This document shows, in pieces, positions 24,401 to 37,057 of a stretch of 64,000 nt of DNA (positions within the stretch are counted from its first letter, which is position 1; each line of letters begins with the position of its first letter). The translations under genes were made by a program, and so were the position numbers. The stretch lies in the NCBI GenBank assembly GCA_964023205.1, contig OZ026847.1:13461182-13525181 (forward strand). The letters run 5' to 3'. Source of the DNA: Lutraria lutraria. Lineage: Eukaryota; Mollusca; Bivalvia; Venerida; Mactridae. The notes under the pieces are model-generated. The model searched no databases, was not told where the DNA came from, and saw nothing but the letters and a program-made list of their open reading frames with translations.

Positions 24401-27400
24401 TGATTGAAAGAAAATTCTAAATAAACAACACAGCAACTAGATAGGTAATAATTTAGCATTGGCAATTGTGTTAGTCGAAGGTCTTTGACGATGATACGTA
24501 TGCATTACATTGCAGTTCACAAGGCATAATAAAAAAGAACAATTTAGTTATGGGACACAGAACTACTATTGTGTGTACTAGTTTATATATGGATATATAT
24601 TATGTTAGTTAATTTAGAAATACCTGTTGGTCTTTGAAGTCGGTTATATCTACAATACAAATTGGGTGATATCTAGAATCGAAATGCATGCTATTTACTA
24701 TACAAATGGATGATATCTAATACATCAACGAATGATATATACGATAAAAACGTGTAATATCTACAGCACAAAGGTGTAATATCTACGATACAAATATGTA
24801 ATATCTACAATACAAATATGTAATATCTACAATACTAATATGCAATATCTACAATACAAATATGTAATATCTACAATACGAATATGTAATATCTACAGCA
24901 CAAAGGTGTAATATCTACAGCACAAAGGTGTAACATCTACAATACAAATATGTAATATCTACAATACAAATATGTAATATCTACAATACTAATATGCAAT
25001 ATCTACAATACAAATATGTAATATCTACAGCACAAAGGTGTAACATCTACAATACAAATATGTAATATCTACAATACAAATATGTAATATCTACAATACA
25101 AATATGTAATATCTACAGCACAAAGGTGTAACATCTACAATACAAATATGTAATATCTACAATACAAATATGTAATATCTACAGCACAAAGGTGTAACAT
25201 CTACAATACAAATATGTAATATCTACAATACAAATATGTAATATCTACAATACAAATATGTAATATCTACAATACAAATATGTAATATCTACAATACAAA
25301 TATGTAATATCTACAATACAAATATGTAATATCTACAATACAAATATGTAACATCTACAATACAAATATATGTAATGTCTACAATACAAATATGTAATAT
25401 CTACAGCACAAAGGTGTAACATCTACAATACAAATATGTAATATCTACAATACAAATATGTAATATCTACAATACAAATATGTAATATCTACAATACAAA
25501 TATGTAATATCTACAATACTAATATGCAATATCTACAATACAAATATGTAATATCTACAGCACAAATATGTAATATCTACAATACTAATATGCAATATCT
25601 ACAATACAAATATGCAATATCTACAATACAAATATGTAATATCTACAATACTAATATGTAATATCTACAATACAAATATGTAATATCTACAATACGAATA
25701 TGTAATATCTACAATACAAATATGTAATATCTACAATACAAATATGCAATATCTACAGCACAAAGGTGTAATATCTACAATACAAAGTGTAATATCCTCA
25801 ATACAAATATGTAGTATCTACAATACAAATATGTAATATCTACAATACAAATATGTAATATCTACAATACTAATATGCAATATCTACAGCACAAAGGTGT
25901 AATATCTATGATACAAATGTGTAATATCTACAATACAATTATTAAACGTGTAATATCTACAATACAAATATGTAATATCTACAATACAAATATGTAATAT
26001 CTACAATACAAATATGTAATATCTACCATACCCAACTTTCGCGGACATGCTGATTTGGAAAATCGATAAAAAATTTACATTAAACAAAGAAGGGGATTTT
26101 CACTATAATCGTAATAACTTTTATTCTATTTAAAATACGAAATTTGTACTCATCACAAAAGTTTAATTAATCTTTTGTCTTTCTAGTGGTGTATTTTTTA
26201 TTATTTTAAATTAATGCTTTCTTCGACCCTTTTGCGTTTGAAAAAGACACCTATCGATTCCCTCTATATTCAATGTAAAAAGCGTAAAATTGGTAGATTT
26301 TTCAATGAAAATTTGATGTTTTCAGCATCATAACTCTTTTGGGGGAAATGTGATCAAATTTGTACTCATTGCATTCGTTTGGAAAATTTAATTTCTTTCA
26401 CCATGTAAAATATGAAAACAATAGAATAATAGCTTCTTCGACCCTTTTGATGATTTTTAAAACTACCCCTTAGATTTTTTAAAGTTCAATTCGTCAATCG
26501 TTCGGCAAATCTCGGATATTTACGTACGTTTACGGACACGACGTGCATTTGGCGATGATCATATCTGCTGATTAGGTATCCATGTATATACAGTCACAGC
26601 ATGATGCATTATACAGGGTAATAAAATTTGGACGCGTTGAATCATCAAGTTTTAGGATAATTAAAGTTAAGACTAAAACATATAACAACATGGATGAAAA
26701 TATTAGAATCTGTGAAATATTTTACTTTACTTCCGTATAAAAAGCAAAATCGATATTTATGACCCAATTTGTTGATATTATAAAAAAATAACATATTAAA
26801 ATAAAAAAAAATGGTTTTCACTTTTGTTAAAGCCCAAATACTTTTTAAATGTTAAAATTGAAGTAGGTCTTATTTTACCTAGATAGATGTAAAACTGATT
26901 TTACTTGCAATAAAAACGTTCCAATTTTTTTATCACAAAGTTCATATATAAATACAGCATAGTATTTTTTAATAATGTTGCAAAAAATAAGAAAAAGCAT
27001 CTGACAACTATTTTATGAGATATGCCTAATGGAAGGCATTATGTAAACATTGTTACACATCAAGTAATATATATTTCTTATATTTTACTATTGTTTTAAT
27101 GTTTGCATCTCATTGTTCTAATGGACCTTAAATAGACGATGATATTTCATTAAATGAAATTTATTATTAATTCATTTTGATAATATAATTATATGCTAAA
27201 TATATCATTGTGGCATACGTCCAAATGTCACTTATAAAAACATGTCATAAAATAATATAGATTAACTACTTTGTATATTTATTTTTTCAATGATGTGTAA
27301 ACGAAGGACGGATAATAAAATCATATTTTTGAGATCCCTTTATATGGTTGCTAACTTTATCTGATTATTGATTTTTTATACGCATCTCACATTGACTCTT

Positions 27401-29695
27401 AAACAATTGGGCACGTCGAGTTATATTTGTTAGATATCATTTCAATCAAGACGGATGGAAATTGCCATTAAATTACAGAAATTGAATGTACTGTTTATAT
27501 ACCAGGTCTATAGCTTAATATCAATCGTATTTTTTCTATTAGATATCTGCAACAGTTATTGAAGGTTGTAATGGATATGGAAGTAATTTAATTTGTAATC
27601 ATAGACCTACAAGACGTGCGACATAGTGCAAAATTTCTGGTTACTCGATCGACCCTAATTAATTTTATCCCGCGACCCTAGATATTTTCATGATTTTATC
27701 CGAGGAATGGAAAATCCTCTTTCTACTTTTTACCTTCCCACATGCTTTCAAAAGCCAAATAAAGTCCATACCTACTAACCGACTTTTAATGAGAAAAGAA
27801 AAAAACATATTTTCACGCCTAAGTGTAATCCTGATGATTTAATGTTAATTTCAGTAGTGAAAATAAATATATTGTAAGCTAATATGTGTTTATATGCAGA
27901 ATAGAATTACTATTATTACTATTTGACTGCATACAATAACAAAATTATTACTAGGATTTCTTAATTTTGTCTTTTCATAATATTCGCATTTGCAAAATTA
28001 ATTTTACTGATGAAACAAATTAATGTCAATATCATATGTTTCTGTACATTTTAACGACGTACATAATAGTTGGGACATGCTCAAGTCTTATCAGAGATCC
28101 AAAAGTAATCTATACAGTGAAATATCGATTTTTGGATCAATTAAGATAACAGATTTTATCTGTTACGCGTGACTGACTTTATTACTTTATGACCCCTAAT
28201 AAAGTCAGCATAACGCAAGCAAGGAGGGTAACAATAGGTAGACTGTATATAAACCCCTGAATTGTAGTTGTTTCCCTTGAAAATTGATCAGATACTCGAT
28301 AAGGCCATGTCCGCCAAAGTTGGACATGAATATAAATATCAAGGACTTATATACATACATGGATTCGCAACTGCTAAAAATAGATCAAACGATATCGTTC
28401 GGCGATCCCACAATGCATTGCTATATACTCGGCAATGTCCGACAGCTGTATTTGGGTGTTTACGAATTTGATTATACTAATAAAACTCTGGCAATTGGGC
28501 ACAGGAAATTGGTAAAGGATGCAACAAATTCCTTAAAGATATTGAGATACATTTATAATCCACAAAGTCTAAGTATAAGCATCGAAAAAGGCATCAGTCG
28601 AACATTTTAAATTCCAAGATGGCGGACATCTATTATAATCCTTTCGTCTCCGAGATTAAACATTCGGAATACCATGGATATTTTCGCTGTTATTATCATT
28701 CGGATTACACGGATTTTTTCGTATTTTCGCTTTTGTAAACAATAGCTTGTATTCCCGTTGATTCACGTCTTATTATCGCGGGATTTGATTACTTTAAACT
28801 GTTAATACGGAAGTTGCGAATCCATGTATGTATATAAGTCCTTGCAAATATGTAATAACTACAATACAAATATGTAATATCTACAATACAAACGTGTAAT
28901 ATCTACGATACAAATGTTCAATATCTACAATACAAATGCTTGTTATCTACAATACAAATATATATTATCTACAATACAAATATATAATATTTACAAACAT
29001 AATGTGTAATATCTACAATATAAATGTGTAATATCTACAATACAAATGTGTGATATCTACAATACAAATGTGTGATATCTACAATGCAAAATTTGTATTT
29101 AATGGCTAATATCAACAGTACAAATGGTCGTTGTTTTTTCAAAATAAATATATGTAATCCCTTCAATAACATATGCAGTATTTAGTCTAAAAAGTACAAA
29201 TCTACATAAATACAGGTATTAAACATCGGAATTTTTAGTATAGTCATTCCATATACTACATGTAAACATGTACAAAAGTTAGAAAATATATTCTTTACAT
29301 TTTCCCTTCAATAATAATAACAACAGTTATCATGCATGGTGTTTACAGTTAAAATTTACAGCCGTATCCAATTAGGCAGTGCTCTTACTTATGACCAATA
29401 AAAACAAACTGCCTTTTTAAGCATATCGTTAGCTGCATTTCCATTGCATGTGAAAAATAAAGCCAGAAATCATCAAAATAAGGGTGGGACTTTTTCATGA
29501 TCACTCCAATTGTCGACAAAACCTTTGAGCGTTCTAAGAAACTACAAAATATTCACATTCATCTTTTAAGCTTGGATAGAGAAATGATTACATTATATAG
29601 CATGCGCATTTTTCTAAAGTGTGACATTGTAACTAACTTCACTTACCAGCTAAAAATCTGTCATATTCTTCATCAATTATATACATATCCGCCAT
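21434..29695 (-). CDS. NAA38: N-alpha-acetyltransferase 38, NatC auxiliary subunit (Sm-like)
   Basis: Five exons: 29647-29695 (ATG in good context, GCGGAT after it), 24624-24649 (26 bp), 22327-22420, 21955-22026 and 21434-21549 (stop TGA). All introns are GT-AG and the phases fit (1, 0, 1, 1), giving 118 residues against about 125 in human. The product is the small Sm-fold subunit of the NatC complex, which helps acetylate N-termini of nascent proteins at the ribosome. The family core is plain: MTDGRTLIGIFLCTDRD, NVILGSCEEYL, then PRILGLAMIPGHHIVSI. The N-terminus is short and acidic (MADMYIIDEEYDRF). Exons 3-5 are secure from the protein match. Exons 1 and 2 rest on splice sites and phase. 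Intron 1 (5 kb) and intron 2 (2.2 kb) are full of repeats. Confidence 0.9.
22690..22870. repeat. Diverged inverted copy of the 28.7-28.84 kb repeat
   Basis: TATACATGGATTTTCAACTT, then CCGTATTTACAGT and, further on, GAATCAACGGGAT, is the reverse complement in order of 28812-28844 and the 100 bp before it (CCCGTTGATTCACG, TAATACGGAAGTTGCGAATC). It lies in intron 2 of NAA38. Confidence 0.55.
23577..23849. mobile_element. MITE-like foldback element with 33-bp TIRs
   Basis: The left end (23577-23609, TTTCCTTACAAGATGCATTT...) and right end (23817-23849) are inverted repeats with one mismatch in 33 bp. A second inner pair, GGAACGGGAACC and GGTTCCCGTTCC (about 23642-23653 and 23804-23815), makes the element fold back further. 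It contains a 30-bp segment (23711-23740) that recurs at 54821-54850. Non-coding; sits in NAA38 intron 2. Confidence 0.7.
24650..26030. repeat. 22-bp minisatellite abutting NAA38 exon 2
   Basis: About 60 units of ATGTAATATCTACAATACAA+AT. Variants have AGGTGTAATATCTACAGCAC+AA or CTAATATGCAAT. On the minus strand, which is the NAA38 coding strand, each unit reads TTTGTATTGTAG|ATATTA. That closely matches the real acceptor and exon start at 24649 (TTTGTATTGTAG|ATATAACC). The array therefore looks like an expansion of the 3' splice-site region. Confidence 0.92.
26033..28326. mobile_element. 2.3-kb non-coding insertion with short inverted ends
   Basis: The left end CCAACTTTCGCGGACATG (about 26033-26050) and right end CATGTCCGCCAAAGTTGG (about 28308-28326) are inverted repeats with one mismatch. 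The insertion interrupts the 22-bp array, which resumes at 28845. The interior is AT-rich with no open frame of note. It holds an internal near-repeat (CTTCTTCGACCCTTTTG at about 26218 and 26431). No clear target duplication was found. Confidence 0.5.
28340..28844. mobile_element. 505-bp element with perfect 33-bp TIRs
   Basis: The left end 28340-28372 (CAAGGACTTATATACATACA...) is the exact reverse complement of 28812-28844. The element lies directly between the 2.3-kb insertion and the second 22-bp array. Open frames inside have no recognisable product. A diverged relative of its right part lies at 22690-22870. Confidence 0.7.
28845..29095. repeat. Second block of the 22-bp minisatellite
   Basis: About 11 units of the same repeat as 24650-26030 but more divergent (GTGTAATATCTACAATACAA, TGTGATATCTACAATACAAA). 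It was evidently one array with the first block before the insertions between them. Inside NAA38 intron 1. Confidence 0.85.
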
Positions 29696-30636
29696 ATTTG
29701 AAATAAACAGCAATTTATATCGTTTACAGTACATATGTAGTTTCTATGTGTTGTGTCACTTGTATAATTATGTGATAGACGTGTAGGATAATGGATAATC
29801 TTACATAGTTTCTAGTATTTGATTAACTTAGATATTCAGCAGTATGTGATAAGATATCAATTACTACGTACTGCATAGTTGTTGATATATGTGACTGAGT
29901 TGGCTTGTCGGTTTAATGTACACACACGTTGTACATAGGGTTTAATATATGGTTTTATTTTTTTTGTATGTAAATTATCAGATGTAATTGATAACAAAAT
30001 GTAACATTATTCATTCTCTGTCAATGTTGAATGTGAATGATTATTTTGATTGTACTTGCCATTTTGTGCATAATGTTTGTAAATATGTTTGTAAATTTGT
30101 TGACAGTTCAGCTGACCTAATGGAATGAAATAAATATTCGGTCTATAATGATACTGTATTGCACAAGTGCTCAGCATACCATTGTCATGGTTTTGTAGTT
30201 TCAAGATTTCAGGGAAGGTTTCATTATAGTCTCTACATAATAATACAGAATTAACTGTATAAAAACAATCTGTATTTGTAATATAATTATATTTCAGCAT
30301 ACTTTAAACTGAAAGTTAATAATGATTACATAAAACAATAATATTAATTTTACAGGTCTATATCAAGCTTGGTAAATGAAAATGGGCTGAATTATGTCTC
30401 CTGAAAATTTATGAAAACAACATGACATTTTGCACATGAAGAACCATTATTTGCACTTTCTACTGTTAAAACATCATAGAAGTCTTTACTTCACATATTT
30501 TATAAAACACATTATCATAAAAACAAAATAAAAAAACACATATTAAAGAACATTCAAATGTTAAATTAACAAAAACATTAGAAAATTATACAAAATGCAA
30601 AATAAATAAATGTAATAGTAAGACCTGTCACTCTTG

Positions 30637-31962
30637 CAGGGTGTCAAGTGTTCTATAAATTCCTATCATTTGGGGTCATTTCTAAAAATTCCTATATTTC
30701 TATAAACATTCCTATACACGTATTTCCAAAAATTCAGAAACAAATTATGCATATTTCCAACTTTTCTGGTCATGTGTTCGTAAATAATGCCGCATTTACT
30801 TCAGAATTAGCACTTCTTTTGGCACCACATGTTTTGTCAGTTAGTCAAAGTGTTATTGTTAATGCCTTTACCAAGAGGATTGTTCTGTATGTTGTGTGTT
30901 TTCGCACTATGTTCTATATAGTTAGACACTGCATTACTAGATGCCCACAAACTCAAGCAAATAATCAGGTCCCCTGCTCAATGTTCATTCTATTGTTCAC
31001 ATGTCTTGGTCAAACAATACACTTTTTACAACTCCAGAGTAACTCAGAAAAAATCCTTGATATGATGCGGGGAATGATAATGACACATGTATGAAGAAAA
31101 TATTGTTTATTTTGACAATTATAAGTTGTTTAATTTGTTTGCAACATTAACTGTTATTGATTGTACATTATCATTTTTTAACAAATGTGTTTGAAATGAT
31201 TCTTATTGAATGATTATTTTATAAGTATTCTTGAATTAAAAAGGCAACAATGAGTACAAAGTGTAAAAGTACGAACAAACTTCTGATATGCAATATAAGC
31301 CCGGCAATATCTTTGCATTCTATGAACTTTGTATTTCATTCCGTACATTGTAGTTTACATATTTAATGTACATGTAGTTAAATGATCATGCTAATCACTA
31401 GAAACAACATGAACACAATACTAAGCACACAAGGAAAATAACTTCACTTGATGGAGTAAAAGTTTCAACTGTAGATGGCTAGAAATATGGAACCGATTTT
31501 GCCAGTCAGTCCCAATAAGTTAGGACCAATGAGAGTCAACTGAATCATTGTTCCTTAGTTTTTGTTTGAAAATATTGACATATCCTTTCTTTTTTTAAAT
31601 GCATGTACATGTAATCATTAAGTTGCATTTGTGTTTTGCTTGAAAAGGTAGTGGATTATTATTACTGTCTGTTTGTTTTTGTTTTTGCATACGAAAATAT
31701 ACAGAACAGCACTAAGTGTCTAAGTCAAGTATGAGCATTGCCAACCATGTATTCCAGTCAGATTTATTTTTCTTAATCTGTTTAAGTAATGAACATTGTA
31801 ATTCCCTTGAATTTGTTTATAAAAGGAATGTGAGTGTGTGGGTGTGGAGGAGGAGGCTAAAAGGATATTGTAATAGTTCCTGTTTTTATTTATCCTGTAT
31901 TTTCCTAATTTTCTGGGGAAAAACTCCTGTATTCTTTTTACCAAAATTCACTTGACGCCCTG
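30637..31962. mobile_element. Non-autonomous hAT-like element
   Basis: The left end CAGGGTGTCAAGTG (30637-30650) and right end CACTTGACGCCCTG (31949-31962) match inversely at 13 of 14 positions. CTCTTG occurs directly outside both ends (30631-30636 and 31963-31968). CAGGG-type ends are usual in hAT elements, although their target duplication is normally 8 bp. The plus-strand open frame at 30648-31094 has no transposase signature that I recognise. Confidence 0.55.
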
Positions 31963-33635
31963 CTCTTGAAATAGACTTAATGTGACTTTTATTGACAGAT
32001 GGCCTATATTCGGAGGCCATTTGTTCTACATAAGCAATGATAGCACCATATCTTCCTTAAGGAAATAATAAGAAGCAATAATGTTATATTTTTATCGTAA
32101 GTATAAATTCTGTTCATGTGAGTTCATACATTTTCAAAGCATCACTGCTATCCATGGTAACAAACATTGTATTCAGTCCCTGATGAAAACACACTGATCG
32201 TGTATATAGCAACCCATCTTCATTCTTCACAACTACACCACGTTTCTTCCCATCCTCACTGTATTGTACCACATTATGTGAACTATACCCGACTATAAAC
32301 ATGTTTCCTCTACCATCGACGCATACACCATCAACATCATTTATGTCAGTGTCTGTTACAGTAGACAAATAATTTCCTATTCCATCAAAACACACAAGTC
32401 CATTATCCCCACCTCCAACAAACATTCTGTTTCCACTTTCATTGAATGTAATATGTTGACCTCTGTGGAACAATTTATTTCCGGCATTGTCAAATGTTAT
32501 TGTCTTCAACAGGGCACCAGTCATATCATAAACATAAAGTGAATGCCTAATATCTGTCACATAAAGTTTACCATCATTGTAAGCAATACCATAACAAATA
32601 TGGAACACTTTAATTTGTCTTGTAGGTGTCATCTCGTCCCCAGTTGAAACAAACTGGATCTTTTTGTCATCACGACATGCAACAGCAACTTCATGTTTAC
32701 TGATACAACATACACCAAGTGGTTTAGAATCTAAAGAACAATAGTCAACAACTGACATCTTCTGTAGATCAATACTTTTTAGTTTCTTATTGTTTAAATC
32801 TGTGACAAGTAGTTTGTTATCAGGTGTCAGACAACATCCAGTGGAACAACATACTTCACGATCCCCAGTCAGTTTTATGTTTATATCTTTACTTCCCTTG
32901 ACTTTGTAGAGATGATCATGTTTCTGTATTACAAGTTTCTGTATTTGACCAATACCTTTTAAACCTTTGATGTATTCCATCAAAGATTGGTTGGGAATGA
33001 ATGATATCTGTGAGTCTATATCATGTTGTAATTGTTTGTTCTTCTCACAGTCTGCAAATTGTATCTCTTCTTGAGCCATTTTTGAACAAACGAAACGTTC
33101 AGCCCTGTTTCCTTCTGATTTCTGTAGTTTGTCATCTGTCTTTTGCAAACTTTGATGTATTTACTCAACGTTGTGTTTTTCTTCTAGAATTTCTCTTTCC
33201 AATTCCTTGTAAAAAGCTTCTATTTCATTCATTGTTGACTCAGCAGCTTTCTTAAGGATTGCTTCTAAAGCTTTCTGGAATGTTGTCACTTTGTCCAGAG
33301 TTTCTTCCTTTGCTTCGTTTAATGTTTGAAGTTGGGTGTCTTTAGTTTTACCTTGTTTTTCCATGGAAACCATCATATCTTTTAGAAGACTGTGTGTCTG
33401 CTTGAAGTCAGATAACTTGAATAGGGTATCAATCATATCTGGTACTGAGTGAATATGACTGTCTTGACAAGATCTGAAACAATCATACAATTATATTGTT
33501 TTAAACATACAGATGAAATACAGATCATACAAAGAATAAATTCAATCTAATCTTTCCAAAAATGTTGAGAATTTTTTTACTATCAATGATATATGAGTGA
33601 CATAACTTCGGATACCATTGACTGTACAAGAATCT

Positions 33636-35585
33636 ACGGAATCCTGTTAGTGCCATGTCGAATGTCGTCCGTCGACCCACAAACGCGACGCACGACAACG
33701 CGATACGACAATGCGACAACGCGATACGACAATGCGACAACGCGATACGACACTCGACAATGCGACACGACGGACGACAATGCGATACGACATTTATCAA
33801 AATGTCGTGATGTCGAGTGGCCAATTTTGGCACGATATATTACAATGTCGTATCGCGTTGTCGAGCGTCGTATCGCGTTGTCGCATTGTCGTATCGCGTT
33901 GTCGCATTGTCGTATCGCGTTGTCGCATTGTCGTATCGCGTTGTCGTGCGTCGTGTCCTGCATTTCAGCGACATGCGACGCACGACAACGCGATACGACG
34001 CTCGACAATGCGACACGACGCTCGACAATGCGATACGACATTCGTCCAAATGTCGTGATGTCGTATCGCGTTGTCGTGTGTCGCCTATGCGTCCATACCA
34101 TGACATGCGACAACGCGATACGACAATGCGACAACGCGATACGACGCTCGACAACGCGATACGACATTTTGAAAATTGTCGTGCGTCGACCGGTGTTCAC
34201 TTAAATAAATACCGCCGTTCGCTTCGATCGTTGCGACAATAAAATTTACTCGCACCTGACCTGAACAAAAGTCGAACACGCGCGGTAGGATGGCGTCTGC
34301 TAGTTTCTTATGTATGTTTTCTTATATTAACAAGGGTTGTTGATGAATTGTCATAATATGATATATAAGTAATTTTTGAAACTTTTATGTCCAGATAGGT
34401 GTGGAGGACAGACAAGCTACTTTATTGGTTTGTTAGCTTGACACATGTGGAGTGTTATTGAAGTCAAACTTTATCAACACACAAAGTTATTCACACATGC
34501 ATTCATGTTACTTTGTTAATTACTTGAAAACAATACATTAACGAATTCGTTGTTTTCTGATTAATTACTGGCAGTTTGTTTGCATTAACAGTTATATTAA
34601 CTAGTGATGATTGCCAAATGCATATCTATATATAAATATATATTTTCATGAGGTCAATATACAGGAATCAGCCATCTTTAGAATATACAGCTTCGTCGTG
34701 CAAACATTTCTATCCAATGGAGTTAATTTTGTTTCTTTGTGTTTGGTCTTCAATACACGTATTAAAACGTTCAGTTGTTCATTACAAACGTTAAAGAATA
34801 ACGCACACGCGCAAATGAAACCAGCACATGTATTAACTACCACAAAAATTACTTATATATCATAGTATGACAATTCATCAACAACCCTTGTTAATATAAG
34901 AAAACATACATAAGAAACTAGCAGACGCCCTCCTACCGCGCGTGTTAGACTTTTGTTCAGGTCAGGTGCGAGTAAATTTTATTGTCGCAACGATCGAAAC
35001 GAACGGCGGTATTTATTTAAGTGAACACCGGTCGACGCACGACAATTTTCAAAATGTCGTATCGCGTTGTCGAGCGTCGTATTGCGTTGTCGCATTGTCG
35101 TATCGCGTTGTCGCATGTCATGGTATGGACGCATAGGCGACACACGACAACGCGATACGACATCACGACATTTGGACGAATGTCGTATCGCATTGTCGAG
35201 CGTCGTGTCGCATTGTCGAGCGTCGTATCGCGTTGTCGTGCGTCGCATGTCGCTGAAATGCAGGACACGACGCACGACAACGCGATACGACAATGCGACA
35301 ACGCGATACGACAATGCGACAACGCGATACGACAATGCGACAACGCGATACGACGCTCGACAACGCGATACGACATTGTAATATATCGTGCCAAAATTGG
35401 CCACTCGACATCACGACATTTTGACAAATGTCGTATCGCATTGTCGTCCGTCGTGTCGCATTGTCGAGCGTCGTATCGCGTTGTCGCATTGTCGTATCGC
35501 GTTGTCGCATTGTCGTATCGCGTTGTCGTGCGTCGCGTTTGTGGGTCGACGGACGACATTCGACATGGCACTAACAGGATTCCGT
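33636..35585. mobile_element. 1,950-bp palindromic CpG-rich element with 742-bp arms
   Basis: Arms 33636-34377 and 34844-35585 are inverted repeats of equal length (742 bp) around a 466-bp centre. The element is bounded by an 8-bp direct repeat, AAGAATCT, at 33628-33635 and 35586-35593. The paralogous intron at 42.57 kb has a single AAGAATCT in continuous sequence, which is an empty site. Each arm holds blocks of a 21-bp unit (GACAATGCGACAACGCGATA+C) in alternating orientation, so each arm also folds on itself. The many CpGs contrast sharply with the AT-rich surroundings. Open frames on every strand are by-products of stop-free repeats. No transposase is present. The 8-bp duplication and long TIRs would suit a Mutator-, hAT- or P-type mover; the family is unknown. 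Confidence 0.85.
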
Positions 35586-37057
35586 AAGAATCTGCAATAT
35601 AGATATTCAATTGTTTTTTATCATGTAGAGATTTACTGTCTATTATGTTGTCCCCAATGCGACATGTACTCTACAGCTCCTAAAGATACATTTAGTAATG
35701 GCAGGGTTTTAGAAAAAAAAAATTTTTATGTAAGCAGTATAATGGTCAATATTAATGTGATCTCGATGTAGGATTTTATGGTAATACATGTAATTATATT
35801 CTGGAACTAACTTCTGAAGGCTAATATATATACAGTCGAAACGTTTTAATCATAACGCTGGCATTAAAACAGTATTGGTTTTTTGCATTTTGATCATTTG
35901 TTACTCTTGAATAATAGTTTAATTACTCGCAGTAAAATCCCGATATTTCTGCTGCTATTTTTTGGCACGTAAACAATAATAATGACAATTTTTTCTTGCT
36001 CCTGTAACACTCTGTTTTAACCAGGTAGTGTAATACTGAATGTATGGAACGCCTAGACTGTCTTATTATACCAACTTTTATGATAGCACATCAATTGCCC
36101 ATAAATGTATGTAAACATTATATAATCGCAAAGTCTCTCCATATAAATATGAAATTGGAATATATGAAGATGAAACATTAATACATACTGATATAACGTC
36201 CTTATATGTAGATAGAAATTTAAGGGATAAAGATTTATTCCCCATTTAAGTAGCATTTCGATTTAATCAAAGGCGGTGAATTGTTTAAGAAGTTGGTATC
36301 AAAGAATATTTAATTGCAGCAAAAGGACGCCGACATTCTTTGGTCCAGTTTAAGAGAAATTCGCCATTACGATTTATTAAAAAAAACGTGTAACTTTGTG
36401 CATCATCATCAAACTGGTTTAAGAGACATGATGACGTACAATTTACAGGAATGTTCCATCTGGGCTAAAATAGAAACATGGCAATGAATGTTTGCAATGG
36501 TCACACCAGTTTGAGTAAAAACACGTGCGGATTTTAATTGTATTGTACCTATTTGTTTTTCATTATTATTCGCCTTTTTTGTCAATATTGAATATATTTA
36601 ATAATTCAAAATACATTTAACAAGCGATGAACAGATGGTTGCGAAAACTGGTTACGATGGAACAGTAAATTTTATACTAAATAACAGTGTAAAGATCGAT
36701 CCGGATGTCCGGGTGTCTGATCCGGATATCCTTATACTTTATACTTGAATCGATCAATCTTGACATCCCTAATATATAATGAAATGATATATGTGTATAG
36801 TAATGTAAAGTTTTATCTATATTTCTAACATTTTATCTACATATTATAAGGAAGTTATATCTTTCTACATTGTTTTGTCTCTATCAATTCAAATTACATG
36901 TATATATAGAAACTTTTTTCCTGCATGATTATAGATTAAATTCTTGTATTTATTATATAGAGAGTTTGAAATTATATAATGGTCGCGTACATTTATATTC
37001 AGTTATAATGGCCTTATGTCAAAATACGGTATGTGCTAATTAATATAAGACAGTTAT

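Noticed and set aside
24650..26030. CRISPR-like regular repeats
   Set aside because: There are no spacers; the 22-bp units are directly tandem and the context is a eukaryotic intron.
30648..31094. 148-codon open frame as a gene
   Set aside because: It lies inside the hAT-like element, has low-complexity hydrophobic composition and matches no family known to me.
33593..34242. Overlapping long open frames on both strands in the palindrome arms
   Set aside because: They are made of repeated 21-bp units lacking stop codons, appear on every frame and mirror exactly in the other arm; no protein signal.
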